DNA of 64,000 nt from an uncultured Aquitalea sp. (GCF_945957525.1 NZ_CAMFLA010000007.1:158688-222687), one strand, 5' to 3'; shown: positions 36,028 to 45,111, numbered from the stretch's first letter. Notes: generated from the letters alone by a model not told the origin. Translations and numbers: made by a program.

Positions 36028-36059
36028 GCCGCCCGCCTGCAAAGGCCGGCGGCGTTTTT
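36025..36059 (+). terminator. Rho-independent terminator of the glt operon
   Basis: AACGCCGCC (36025-36033) pairs with GGCGGCGTT (36048-36056), extended by GCC/GGC inside, and is followed by TTTTT. Confidence 0.88.
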
Positions 36060-36063
36060 ACAT

Positions 36064-36079
36064 GGTTCGTTTACGAACC
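36064..36079. promoter_or_regulatory. Inverted repeat GGTTCGT-TT-ACGAACC before the EAL-HDOD gene
   Basis: Perfect 7-bp arms with a 2-base centre, followed by a very AT-rich stretch (about 36098-36160) and then the gene start at 36231. The position suits an operator or upstream activator site. The AT-rich stretch probably contains the promoter; no single -35/-10 pair stands out. Confidence 0.45.
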
Positions 36080-36230
36080 GTTGCATGGCTGGCAACAGAA
36101 AGCTTGTTAATAGAATTTCTTATAGGAGATTAAATTAAATTTGTATTATTATTGGGCAAGATTCCCTGCTAACCTCACACACCAGAGCCTACACTTAACG
36201 AGAGCGCGACTTTCCTACTCCTGCCCGTCC

Positions 36231-37448
36231 ATGTACTCCACACACTATCTGGGCCGCCAGCCCATCGTTGACGCCCAGCGGCAGCTGGTAGCTTACGAGC
36301 TGCTTTTTCGCTCTAGCCAGAACAATGTCGCCCGCGTCAGCGATGACTTCATGGCCACCACCGCGGTGATTCGCCACGCATTTGTCGATCTGGGCGTGGG
36401 CGAGGTGCTGGGCGATCGTCTGGGTTTCATCAATGTGAACGAAACCTTGCTGATGGACGATATGGTGGACATCCTGCCTCGCGACAAAGTGGTGCTGGAA
36501 ATCCTGGAAACCGTGCAGGTGAGCCCGCCCCTGCTGTCCCGCTTGGCCGAGTTGCGCCGCCGGGGATTCAAACTGGCGATGGACGACGTGATTGCGCTGG
36601 ATGACAACTGTCGCGCGCTGATGGACTACGTCGACATTATCAAGATCGACCTGGTGGCACTGTCGCTGATGCAGTTGCGCGAACTAGTGGCCGCGCTGTC
36701 CGGCTTCAAGGGCATCCTGTTGGCGGAGAAAGTGGACACCGTCGAGCAGTTCGAACTGTGCCGGGAGCTGGGCATACAGTGGTTCCAGGGATATTTCTTC
36801 GCCCGTCCTACCGTGCTGACCACCCGCAAGGCCAACGCCAGCCAATTCGCGCTGCTCAATCTGATGGGTCTCATCATGAGCGACGCCGATATCGATGAGC
36901 TGGTGAAGGCTCTCAAGACCGCCCCGGACATGGTGCTGACGCTGATGAAGCTCAGCTCTACCGCCGGAGTTAGCCGAAGCAAGCCGGTGTCCTCGCTGCA
37001 GGAGGCCATCATGGTGCTGGGGCGCGCCAAGATCAAACGCTGGACCATGCTGCTGATGTTCGCCGGCGGCGAGCAGTCTGGCGATGCGCGCCATCAGCGC
37101 AACCCGCTGCTGGAACTGGCCGCCACGCGCGGCCGCATCATGGAACTGTTGGCCGAAGAGTGCTATCCCGGCGATCGTACCGTGCTGGAGCGGGCCTTCA
37201 TGACCGGCATGCTTTCGCTGGTGGATGTGCTGGTGCAGCAGCCCAAGGAGGAAGTGCTGGCCAGCCTGCCCATTGACGAAGGGGTGAAGGAGTCGGTGCT
37301 GGAAGGCAAGCATGTGCTGGGTGAATTGCTGCGCGTCGCCCTGTCGCTGGAAGACAATGCCACGCCTTACCCGGAAGGCTACTCCCCGGAAGTGCTGATG
37401 CGGGTGGAAACCCAAGCGCTGGACTGGGTAAACCACATGTGGGAATAA
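36231..37448 (+). CDS. EAL-HDOD signalling protein (YuxH family)
   Basis: A 405-residue protein with an EAL-like domain (residues about 1-200) joined to an HDOD domain (about 205-400). In the EAL part the loop-6 motif DDFGTG is replaced by DDVIALDD, while LEILET, IKIDL, AEKV and QGYFFARP remain. Such proteins usually do not cleave cyclic-di-GMP and act as protein-interaction regulators of motility or pili. The ATG at 36231 gives the family start YLGRQPIVDAQRQLVAYELLFR. It lies next to the response regulator-TPR and pilTU genes, which read toward it. Confidence 0.9.
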   Translation: MYSTHYLGRQPIVDAQRQLVAYELLFRSSQNNVARVSDDFMATTAVIRHAFVDLGVGEVLGDRLGFINVNETLLMDDMVDILPRDKVVLEILETVQVSPPLLSRLAELRRRGFKLAMDDVIALDDNCRALMDYVDIIKIDLVALSLMQLRELVAALSGFKGILLAEKVDTVEQFELCRELGIQWFQGYFFARPTVLTTRKANASQFALLNLMGLIMSDADIDELVKALKTAPDMVLTLMKLSSTAGVSRSKPVSSLQEAIMVLGRAKIKRWTMLLMFAGGEQSGDARHQRNPLLELAATRGRIMELLAEECYPGDRTVLERAFMTGMLSLVDVLVQQPKEEVLASLPIDEGVKESVLEGKHVLGELLRVALSLEDNATPYPEGYSPEVLMRVETQALDWVNHMWE

Positions 37449-37605
37449 GCGGTGCCTTGGCGCAGCCAACTCCCTTAATACTGCGCTTTCTTGTAGGGCT
37501 CCGTTTACCGCCTGCGTCGGCGCGTCTTGCCTCTGCCGTAAAACTTATTTTTGTCAGCCGCAATGCAGATGTTTTCTGCGCCGGCAGCGTGACGCAAAGC
37601 GTTGG

Positions 37606-39228
37606 TCAACGCGTCATCGCGTCTTCGTTGTCCTTGTAGAGCTTGGCCAGGAAACCCTGCACGCGTTCATTGTCGCGCGGCAGCCACTCCAGCATGTCGC
37701 GCAACATGTTCTCGTATTCTTCCGTCGCTTCGCCCTTTTTCTTTTTTTGATCCCTCACCCGCAGCAGCAAGGCGCAGGCATTCATGCCGGTGCGCTCGTT
37801 GAATAGCCGCATTGCCATCTCATAGAGCATGGCGCCGGCGTCGGCTGTTTTGCCTTCGGTAGTCAGCTCCACTGCACGGTTGTTCTGCGCCTGCAGCTCA
37901 GCGTAAGACTGTTCGATCAGCTCGCAGCAGCGAGGGTGCTTGCGGGAAATCTCCTGCAGCGTGGACAGCTCGTGGTGGGTGTTGGCGAAGCGCTGGGTGA
38001 TGGTGCGGCTCCAGCTTTCCAGCAACGCCGGATCGGGCAGGTTCTCCGGCAAACGCACCAAGCAGCCCAAAAAGCGTTGCGCGCCTTCGAAATTGACGTG
38101 CGGTTTGAGCAGCTCGTCCGCCACCTCGTTGAGCTGGGCCAGCGCTTCTTCCGGGCGGCCCTGCGCCAACGAGGTAAGTGATTTGCAGGTGCTGATGGTG
38201 AAGCGGGCTTCAGGTCGGTCGGCCATGGCGGCGGAGATTTCCGCCTGCAGGCGGTCCAGACTCTGCGTGTTGCCGGTTTCACTGTAGGCCTGCAGCAGGT
38301 CCACCAGCACGTCGGGACCAAAGAAGTTGTTGTTGCGGCCGATTTCTACCGCTCTTTGCAGGTACTGCGCGCCCTTTTCCGGATCGCCGGAGCGCAATGC
38401 GGCAGTACCGCAACTCTTGAGCCGATGGAAATTCCGCGGGGAAATGCTGACGGCTTTTTCCAGCACCGCTACCGCCTGCGAATACTGTCCTTCATCAATC
38501 AGGTTCTGCGCCAACAGGTCATAGGCATCGGTGTACAGCGGCGCGTCCTGGATGATTTCCTGCAGGATCTCACTGGAGTCGCCCTGCAGGCCCTGATCTG
38601 CCTTGATGCGAGCCACGCCCATGCGGGCCCAGGGGATGACTTTCTGCTCCAGCAATTCCTGGTAAATGTTCAAGGCTTCGCTCTGGCGGCCTTCGTTCAC
38701 CAGTAGTTCGGCGCACAGGCGGTTGGCATCCAGCCGGAAAGAGGGGTTTGGCGCTTCCCGCACCAGCCCCTGCAAAGCGCCGATGGCGCCGCTGCGGTTG
38801 CCCTGTTCCAGCATCTTGTGCGCCGGGGCCAGAAACTGTTTGCGCTTGGAGGCGCTGGTCATGCGTTCCAGCAACAAATTGGAATTGAAAGGCTTGAGGA
38901 TGTAGTCGTCCGGGGCCATCTCGGCGGCGGCCACCACGCGCTCGTATTTGCGCTCGCCGGTAATCATGATCCAGATGGTGGACAGCGGCAGCGTGCCGGT
39001 TTTGCGCATCGCTTCCAGCAGTTCCTGGCCATCCATGCCGTCGCCCAGGTTGTAGTCGCACAAGACCACGTCGAAGCGCTTGCCCTTGAGCCGCGCTCTC
39101 CCTTCCGAGGCGTTGCTGACGGCGTCGGAGCGGGTAATGCCGGCCATGGAGAGCATGGTTCTCAAGCCCTGGCGCACGGTCAGCGAGTCCTCGATGATGA
39201 GAACCGTGGTGTTGGCGTCGAAATACAT
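37606..39228 (-). CDS. Response regulator with C-terminal TPR domain
   Basis: A 540-residue protein. The receiver domain (1-120) has all key residues: Glu13/Asp14, phospho-acceptor Asp58, Thr90 and Lys112 (YILKPF). From about 135 onward follow tetratricopeptide-like repeats (ALNIYQELLEQKVIPWARMGVARI; AYDLLAQNLIDEGQYSQAVAVLEKAV; GDPEKGAQYLQRAVEIG), ending in a charged tail. No DNA-binding or enzymatic output is present, so it works through protein contacts. It is downstream of pilT-pilU on the same strand, 191 bp after pilU. Confidence 0.9.
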   Translation of the reverse strand: MYFDANTTVLIIEDSLTVRQGLRTMLSMAGITRSDAVSNASEGRARLKGKRFDVVLCDYNLGDGMDGQELLEAMRKTGTLPLSTIWIMITGERKYERVVAAAEMAPDDYILKPFNSNLLLERMTSASKRKQFLAPAHKMLEQGNRSGAIGALQGLVREAPNPSFRLDANRLCAELLVNEGRQSEALNIYQELLEQKVIPWARMGVARIKADQGLQGDSSEILQEIIQDAPLYTDAYDLLAQNLIDEGQYSQAVAVLEKAVSISPRNFHRLKSCGTAALRSGDPEKGAQYLQRAVEIGRNNNFFGPDVLVDLLQAYSETGNTQSLDRLQAEISAAMADRPEARFTISTCKSLTSLAQGRPEEALAQLNEVADELLKPHVNFEGAQRFLGCLVRLPENLPDPALLESWSRTITQRFANTHHELSTLQEISRKHPRCCELIEQSYAELQAQNNRAVELTTEGKTADAGAMLYEMAMRLFNERTGMNACALLLRVRDQKKKKGEATEEYENMLRDMLEWLPRDNERVQGFLAKLYKDNEDAMTR

Positions 39229-39419
39229 TGAAGCCGTCCTGCTGGTGTCCGGCCGGTGGCGCGGTCCGGGCTGTCGTCACGGTGCGTGACCTGCCGGTCA
39301 CTCCCCCTTGTACGGCGGCGAGCAAGATTCCCGCTGCGTTAACGCCACCAGATGGTGGATTGCGGATTCTTGTCAGCCGCTTCTTGTCACCCGCAGGCGG
39401 TCTGCGCCGCCCCGGGGCG

Positions 39420-40556
39420 TCAGACGATATCGAGGTGATCGATACCGTCCAGCGGGTCGACATTCTTGCCCGACTCGCTATACAGCTTGATCTTCAGACG
39501 CAGGTCGTTGATGGAGTCGGCATTGCGCAGCGCATCCTCATAGCCGATCCAGCCTGCTTCGAAGAGGTCGAACAGCGACTGGTCGAAGGTTTGCATGCCG
39601 GACTCGCGCGAGCGCGCCATGACTTCCTTCAGGCTGGCCACTTCGCCCTTGAAGATCATGTCCGAAATCAGCGGTGTGTTGAGCATGATTTCCACCGCCG
39701 CAATGCGGCCGCGTCCGGTCTTGATCGGCAGCAGGCGCTGGGAAATGATGGCGCGCATGTTCAGCGACAAATCCATCAGCACCTGCTGGTGGCGCTCTTC
39801 CGGAAAGAAGTTGAGGATGCGGTCCAGCGCCTGGTTGGCGTTGTTGGCGTGTAGGGTGGCCAGGCACAGGTGGCCGGTTTCGGCAAACTGCAGCGCATAG
39901 CCCATGGTCTCGCGATCGCGGATCTCGCCCATCAGGATCACGTCCGGCGCCTGGCGCAGGGTGTTTTTCAGCGCGATGTCCCAATCCTCGGTATCCACCC
40001 CCACCTCGCGCTGGGTGACGATGCTCTTTTTGTGCTGGTGCACATACTCGATCGGGTCTTCGATGGTGATGATGTGATCCTGGGCGTGGCTGTTGCGCCA
40101 GTCCACCAGCGCAGCCAGCGAGGTGGATTTGCCCGAACCGGTGCCGCCGACGAAAATCACCAGCCCGCGCTTGATGAGCGCGATGTCCTGCAACACCTCC
40201 GGCAGGTTCAGCATGTCGAAGGTGGGGATCTCGGTGTTGATCTTGCGCAGCACCATGCCGGCGCAGCCCTGCTGGATGAATGCGCTGACGCGGAAGCGAC
40301 CGATGCCCGGCGGGTTGATGGCGAAGTTGGCTTCCTTCTTCGATTCGAATTCTTCCGTCTGCCGGTCGTTCATCACCGAGCGCACCAGTTCCTTGGTGTG
40401 CTGGCCCGACAGCGGCTGCGGCGCTACCGGTGTGATCTTGCCGTCTATCTTCATTGCCGGCGGAAAATCCGCCGAAATGAAGATGTCGGACGCGTTCTTG
40501 CCTACCGCGTGTTTCAGCAGGTCATGGATGAATTTCGAGGCCTGGTCTTTTTCCAT
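39420..40556 (-). CDS. pilU: Type IV pilus accessory retraction ATPase PilU
   Basis: A 378-residue hexameric ATPase of the GspE/PilT family: an N-terminal PAS-like domain, then Walker A GGTGSGKS (137-144), the Asp-box with IEDPIEYVH, Walker B LMGEIRDRETM, and the His-box TGHLCLATLHANNANQALDR. The C-terminal tail is longer than in PilT, as is usual for PilU. It works with PilT to retract pili for twitching and DNA uptake. It follows pilT by 29 bases. Confidence 0.94.
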   Translation of the reverse strand: MEKDQASKFIHDLLKHAVGKNASDIFISADFPPAMKIDGKITPVAPQPLSGQHTKELVRSVMNDRQTEEFESKKEANFAINPPGIGRFRVSAFIQQGCAGMVLRKINTEIPTFDMLNLPEVLQDIALIKRGLVIFVGGTGSGKSTSLAALVDWRNSHAQDHIITIEDPIEYVHQHKKSIVTQREVGVDTEDWDIALKNTLRQAPDVILMGEIRDRETMGYALQFAETGHLCLATLHANNANQALDRILNFFPEERHQQVLMDLSLNMRAIISQRLLPIKTGRGRIAAVEIMLNTPLISDMIFKGEVASLKEVMARSRESGMQTFDQSLFDLFEAGWIGYEDALRNADSINDLRLKIKLYSESGKNVDPLDGIDHLDIV

Positions 40557-40585
40557 ACGCTACTCTCAGCAATGCGCGCCGGGGG

Positions 40586-41623
40586 TCAGAAAGCATCCTT
40601 GGAAGCCGCTTTCAAACGGGCTTCGTTAGGCGCGACAATATTGCGGCGAACCAGCTCTTGCAGGCACTGGTCCAGTGTTTGCATGCCGTACTGCTGGCCG
40701 GTCTGGATCATGGAATTGATCTGCGCGATCTTGTTCTCGCGGATCAGGTTGCGGATGGCCGGGGTGCCGATCATGATCTCGTGCGCCGCCACGCGGCCAT
40801 TGCCGTCCTTGGTTTTCAGCAAGGTTTGCGAGATCACCGCGCGGATGGATTCTGATAGCATGGAGCGCACCATTTCCTTTTCGCCGGCGGGGAAGACGTC
40901 GACGATGCGGTCGATGGTTTTCGGCGCGGAACTGGTATGCAGGGTGCCAAACACCAAGTGGCCGGTTTCTGCGGCGGTCAGCGCCAGCCGGATGGTTTCC
41001 AGATCGCGCAATTCACCCACCAGGATCACGTCCGGGTCTTCACGCAGCGCGGAACGCAGGGCATTGGAGAAGCTGTGCGTCTGCAGGCCCAGTTCGCGCT
41101 GGTTGATCAAGCTCTTCTTGCTTTCATGCACGAATTCGATTGGATCTTCCACCGTCAGGATGTGCGAGTAATTGTTCTCGTTGACGTAGTCCACCATGGC
41201 GGCAAGCGTAGTGGATTTACCGGAACCGGTCGGGCCGGTCACCAGCACCAGGCCGCGCGGATAGTCGGAAATTTCCTGAAAAATCTTCGGCGCACCCAGT
41301 TGCTCCAGCGTCAGCACCTTGGACGGAATCACCCGGAACACAGCGCCCATGCCGCGGTTCTGAACAAAGGCGTTCACCCGGAAACGGGCGATGCCGGGCA
41401 ATTCGAAGGAAAAGTCGCACTCGTAATCGTCTTCGAAAATCTTGCGCTGGTAGTCATTCATGATGTCGTACACCATGTCGTGCACATCATGATGGTCCAG
41501 CGGCGGCAGGTTGATGCGGCGGACATCGCCATGCACACGGATCATCGGTGGCAGACCGGCGGAGAGGTGCAGGTCTGATGCCTTGTTCTTGACGGTGAAA
41601 GCCAAGAGCTCGGAAATTTCCAT
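40586..41623 (-). CDS. pilT: Type IV pilus retraction ATPase PilT
   Basis: A 345-residue motor protein. Walker A GPTGSGKST is at 130-138, followed by VEDPIEFVHESKKS, Walker B LVGELRDLETIRLAL and TGHLVFGTLHTSSAPKTIDR. The C-terminal AIRNLIRENK is the PilT-specific motif needed for retraction. It disassembles pilin at the base of the type IV pilus, driving twitching and transformation. GGAG precedes the ATG. It is divergent from yggS, the classical arrangement in proteobacteria. Confidence 0.97.
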   Translation of the reverse strand: MEISELLAFTVKNKASDLHLSAGLPPMIRVHGDVRRINLPPLDHHDVHDMVYDIMNDYQRKIFEDDYECDFSFELPGIARFRVNAFVQNRGMGAVFRVIPSKVLTLEQLGAPKIFQEISDYPRGLVLVTGPTGSGKSTTLAAMVDYVNENNYSHILTVEDPIEFVHESKKSLINQRELGLQTHSFSNALRSALREDPDVILVGELRDLETIRLALTAAETGHLVFGTLHTSSAPKTIDRIVDVFPAGEKEMVRSMLSESIRAVISQTLLKTKDGNGRVAAHEIMIGTPAIRNLIRENKIAQINSMIQTGQQYGMQTLDQCLQELVRRNIVAPNEARLKAASKDAF

Positions 41624-41781
41624 TTATAATTCTCCACGATTACGCAGCCACAGGCGCTAACCTGTCCGATTGAGCGATTGTAAGCGCAAGAAGCGGCAGA
41701 ATGATATGCCAATGGCGCTTTTCCCCGCAGCGGTCCACATCTTCGTTGTAGAGACCGCCCGCCCGCCTCACAAGGAACACC

Positions 41782-42480
41782 ATGACCGACACGCTGGCCC
41801 ATTCCCTCCATGCCGTACAGGACGCCATTCGCCAGGCGGAAGCCGCCGCAGGCCGGCCTGCCGGTAGCGTAGCCCTGCTGGCCGTCAGCAAGACCTTTCC
41901 CGCCGCCGCGGTGGCGGAGGTGCATGCCGCAGGCCAGCGTGCCTTTGGCGAAAACTATGTGCAGGAGCTGGAAAGCAAGGCCATTGAGTTGGCGGCGCTG
42001 GACATCGAGTGGCATTTCATCGGCCCGCTGCAGTCAAACAAAAGCCGCATCGTGGCCGAGCACGCGCACTGGATGCACTCGGTGGACCGCTTGAAGATTG
42101 CCGAGCGGCTGTCGGCGCAACGCCCCGACGCGCTGCCGCCGCTCAATGTTTGCGTGCAAGTGAACGTGTCGGGCGAGGACAGCAAGAGTGGCTGCGCACC
42201 GGAAGAAGCGCTGGCGCTGGCGCGCGCGGTGGCGGGTTTGCCGAAGCTGCGTCTGCGCGGGCTGATGTGCATCCCCGAGCCTACCGAAGACCAGCGGAAG
42301 CTGGCCGCCCAGTTCGCCAGCCTGCGTGAATTGAAAGAAGCATTGCAGGCGGAAGGCTACACATTGGATACTTTATCCATGGGTATGTCCGCAGACATGG
42401 CGCTCGCCATCGGCGAAGGCGCCACCATGGTACGCGTCGGCACCGCCATCTTCGGCTCCCGCGCATATCATTCACACTGA
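41782..42480 (+). CDS. yggS: PLP homeostasis protein YggS
   Basis: A 232-residue PLP-binding protein with an alanine-racemase-like barrel. The PLP lysine is Lys37 in LLAVSKTF, followed by FGENYVQELESK, WHFIGPLQSNK, VNVSGEDSKSG and the phosphate-binding LSMGMSADMALAIGEGATMVRVGTAIFG region. It balances pyridoxal phosphate and branched-chain amino-acid metabolism; no enzymatic reaction is known. AAGGA precedes the ATG. It heads the yggS-proC-yggT unit, divergent from pilT. Confidence 0.95.
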   Translation: MTDTLAHSLHAVQDAIRQAEAAAGRPAGSVALLAVSKTFPAAAVAEVHAAGQRAFGENYVQELESKAIELAALDIEWHFIGPLQSNKSRIVAEHAHWMHSVDRLKIAERLSAQRPDALPPLNVCVQVNVSGEDSKSGCAPEEALALARAVAGLPKLRLRGLMCIPEPTEDQRKLAAQFASLRELKEALQAEGYTLDTLSMGMSADMALAIGEGATMVRVGTAIFGSRAYHSH

Positions 42481-42563
42481 GAGCGGTCACGCGGTGCGTT
42501 GGCCATGCCGGAATTAAAGGCTGGCTGGCGCAGGCAAGGCGACAACAATACAAGGGGAACATC

Positions 42564-43367
42564 ATGCAGATTACTTTCATCGGCGGCGGCAATATGGCCA
42601 CGGCAATCATTGGCGGGCTGGTCAAACAGGACGACCACCGCATCCACGTGGTGGATCCGAACAGCGACAAACTGGCCGAGCTGGCGCGCGACTTCGGCGT
42701 CACTACCGGCAATGCCCTGCCTGAGACGCTGGGCGCCGACGACATCGTGGTGCTGGCGGTCAAGCCGCAGCAGCTGCGCGAAGTGTGTCAGACGCTGTCT
42801 TCGCGACTGAATGGCGGTATGGTGCTGTCCATCGCCGCCGGCATCCGTGTCGACGCCATGGCGCGCTGGCTGGGCAGCGAACGCATTGTGCGCGTGATGC
42901 CCAACACGCCGGCCATGGTGGGTAAAGGCGTATCCGGCCTGTTTGCCGGCGCGGCGGTGGGAGAGCAGGACCGCGAGTCGGCCGAAACCATCATGCAGGC
43001 TGCCGGCATCACCGTGTGGCTGAAGGATGAAGTGGGCATCGACGACATTACCTGCGTGTCCGGCAGCGGCCCGGCTTATGTGTTCTATTTCATTGAAAGC
43101 ATGATCGAAGCGGCGCGTCAGGTCGGCTTTGACGAGGCCGAAGCGCGGCGACTGGTGCTGGCCACTTTCGACGGCGCAGTAGAACTGGCTCGTCAAAGTC
43201 CGCTACCCGTGGCAACCTTGCGTACCAATGTGATGTCCAAAGGCGGCACCACCGAGCGCGCCATCGCCCGCTTCGAGGCCGAGGGCGTCAAGGCGGCCAT
43301 CGTCGCCGGCGCCATGGATTGCCGGGATCGCTCCATTGAAATGGGCCAACAACTCAGTCAGGACTGA
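42564..43367 (+). CDS. proC: Pyrroline-5-carboxylate reductase
   Basis: A 267-residue enzyme that reduces pyrroline-5-carboxylate to proline with NAD(P)H. The N-terminal Rossmann motif FIGGGNMATAIIGGL, RVMPNTPAMVGKG in the middle, and the C-terminal SGSGPAYVFYFIESMIEA and MSKGGTTERAI motifs are all diagnostic. AGGGG lies before the ATG. It is followed nine bases later by yggT. Confidence 0.96.
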   Translation: MQITFIGGGNMATAIIGGLVKQDDHRIHVVDPNSDKLAELARDFGVTTGNALPETLGADDIVVLAVKPQQLREVCQTLSSRLNGGMVLSIAAGIRVDAMARWLGSERIVRVMPNTPAMVGKGVSGLFAGAAVGEQDRESAETIMQAAGITVWLKDEVGIDDITCVSGSGPAYVFYFIESMIEAARQVGFDEAEARRLVLATFDGAVELARQSPLPVATLRTNVMSKGGTTERAIARFEAEGVKAAIVAGAMDCRDRSIEMGQQLSQD

Positions 43368-43375
43368 AAATCACC

Positions 43376-43957
43376 ATGCTTGCGGAAACCCTGCAGTTTC
43401 TCATCAGAACACTGGCCGACCTGTTCGTGCTGGTGTTGCTGTTGCGCTTTTACCTCCAGGTGGCCCGCGCGCCCTTCAAACATCCCTTGTGCCAGTTTGT
43501 GATGGCGGCCACAAATTTTCTGGTGCTGCCGGCGCGCAAACTGATTCCGTCGCTGAAGGGCTACGACAGCGCTACGCTGGCGCTGGCTTGGCTGACCAGC
43601 CTGCTTGCCAGCGCCGTAGTGCTGGCGCTCAATCCCTTGCCGTACAACTTTGCCGCGCCGGAAACCTGGCTGGGGCTGACCTTGCTGGCGGTGCTGGATG
43701 TGTTCAAGCAGTCGCTCACCTTGCTGATGGGCGCAGTGATCGTACAGGCGGTGTTGAGCTGGGTGAATCCCTATAACCCGCTCAGCCCGGTGCTGGATGC
43801 GCTCACCCGGCCCTTCCTCAAACCGTTTAGACGCTTCGCCGTCGGCGGTGTGGACCTGTCGCCGCTGATCCTGTTCCTGATCATTCAGGTGATCCTGATG
43901 CTGCCTGTGCGTATGCTGGAGGCAAGCTTCTTGACGCAACTCAAGGTGGCGATGTGA
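43376..43957 (+). CDS. yggT: YggT-family integral membrane protein
   Basis: A 193-residue membrane protein with two YGGT repeats, each a pair of helices (LADLFVLVLLLRFYLQVARAP; then VLSWVNPYNPLSPVLDALTRPFLKPFRR in the second). The WVNPYNP-PxxL-xTxPxLxPxR pattern is the family signature. Relatives have been linked to osmotic tolerance and cell-division or chloroplast nucleoid functions; the molecular role is open. It follows proC as usual in proteobacteria. Confidence 0.9.
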   Translation: MLAETLQFLIRTLADLFVLVLLLRFYLQVARAPFKHPLCQFVMAATNFLVLPARKLIPSLKGYDSATLALAWLTSLLASAVVLALNPLPYNFAAPETWLGLTLLAVLDVFKQSLTLLMGAVIVQAVLSWVNPYNPLSPVLDALTRPFLKPFRRFAVGGVDLSPLILFLIIQVILMLPVRMLEASFLTQLKVAM

Positions 43958-44034
43958 CATCTATGGTTATTTGTCATGTTTTGCCGTTGTCCTTACGGGC
44001 GGCGGCGACTTCCTCGTAGACTTGGAGAATCGTG

Positions 44035-44340
44035 ATGAAAAAAACACTGCTCGCCGCCCTGCTGCTGGGTGTGATGGCCGCTCCGGCCATGGCCAACCTG
44101 CAACTGGCGCAAAAGAACAACTGCCTGTCCTGTCACGCTGTGGACAAGAAGGTGGTTGGCCCGGCTTATAAGGATGTGGCCAAGAAATACGCCAGCGACA
44201 AGGGCGCGGAAGCCAAGCTGATCGCCAAGGTGAAGGCTGGCGGCTCCGGCAATTGGGGACCGGTGCCGATGCCGCCGAACGCCCAAGTGAGCGACGCCGA
44301 CGTCAAGACCCTGGTCAAGTGGATTCTGTCCCTCAAGTAA
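44035..44340 (+). CDS. Periplasmic class I c-type cytochrome (c551/c552-like)
   Basis: A 101-residue exported cytochrome. The signal peptide MKKTLLAALLLGVMAAPAMA is cleaved after residue 20. Haem is bound by CLSCH (30-34), with the distal Met in WGPVPMPPNAQVSDADV. It is a small electron shuttle, probably to a cytochrome c oxidase or nitrite reductase. GTG 44032 directly precedes the ATG; the ATG with GGAG upstream is chosen. It is monocistronic with a terminator. Confidence 0.93.
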   Translation: MKKTLLAALLLGVMAAPAMANLQLAQKNNCLSCHAVDKKVVGPAYKDVAKKYASDKGAEAKLIAKVKAGGSGNWGPVPMPPNAQVSDADVKTLVKWILSLK

Positions 44341-44357
44341 GACACGGGTTACATTTC

Positions 44358-44380
44358 AAGGCGGCTTCGGCCGCCTTTTT
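44358..44380 (+). terminator. Rho-independent terminator after the cytochrome gene
   Basis: AAGGCGGC and GCCGCCTT enclose a TTCG tetraloop, followed by TTT. Confidence 0.9.
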
Positions 44381-44539
44381 CATGTAACAGACTTGTTACC
44401 GTGCGCGTTAGGCGCTATACCGAGTTTCAGCGACAGGTCAACACGTAGTCTTACCCATGATGCGCGCAGTTGCACAAAATCGATACCGTGGGTAATCTTC
44501 TTCGCCTGTCTGCCAACTCACATGCTGGAAGCACCAATT

Positions 44540-44950
44540 ATGGCCAAGCTGACCGAACAGGATATTCTCAAATGGGAAGGCGATGATTACATGAACGCCG
44601 ACCATCTTGAGTTCTTTAAAGACCTGTTGTTGCAAATGCAGCAGGAGTTGCTCAATAACGCCAACGCCACTGCCAACCATCTGCAGGAACAGGAAGCGAC
44701 GCCCGATCCGGCCGACCGCGCCACCCTGGAAGAAGAGTACGCTCTCGAATTGCGCACCCGCGATCGCGAGCGCAAGCTGCTGCAGAAAATCCAGGCTTCG
44801 CTGCGTCAGATCGATGACGGCTCCTACGGTTTCTGCGAAGACACCGGCGAACCGATCGGCCTGCGTCGCCTGATGGCCCGTCCCACCGCCACCTTGTCGG
44901 TAGAGGCTCAGGAACGCCGCGAGCGCATGAAGCGTCAGTACGCTGACTGA
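44540..44950 (+). CDS. dksA: RNA polymerase-binding factor DksA, cysteine-poor (zinc-free) form
   Basis: A 136-residue DksA. The coiled coil (about 22-98) carries the tip DPADRATLEEE, whose Asp-x-x-Asp residues reach the polymerase active site. The C-terminal zinc finger of standard DksA is lost: the four ligand positions are Cys99, Thr102, Ser120 and Ala123. This C-T-S-A pattern matches the DksA2 type described in Pseudomonas, which works without zinc. It mediates ppGpp-dependent control of rRNA and amino-acid genes. ATG 44540 is preferred; an in-frame ATG at 44522 is possible. Confidence 0.93.
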   Translation: MAKLTEQDILKWEGDDYMNADHLEFFKDLLLQMQQELLNNANATANHLQEQEATPDPADRATLEEEYALELRTRDRERKLLQKIQASLRQIDDGSYGFCEDTGEPIGLRRLMARPTATLSVEAQERRERMKRQYAD

Positions 44951-44972
44951 TCGTACCGCGACGCAGCAATGC

Positions 44973-45008
44973 AAAAGAGCGCCACCCGGAAACGGTGGCG
45001 CTTTTGTT
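44973..45008 (+). terminator. Rho-independent terminator after dksA
   Basis: AGCGCCACC (44978-44986) pairs with GGTGGCGCT (44994-45002), followed by TTTTGTTTTTT. Confidence 0.9.
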
Positions 45009-45111
45009 TTTTCTATCACGTCGCAATCAGGTATAGGGGCTTGTCCTGTCCGACAGAATAAGGGTATCTTGCTGCTAAGCAACGTAGAAAACGATATCGC
45101 AAGGGACAAAC

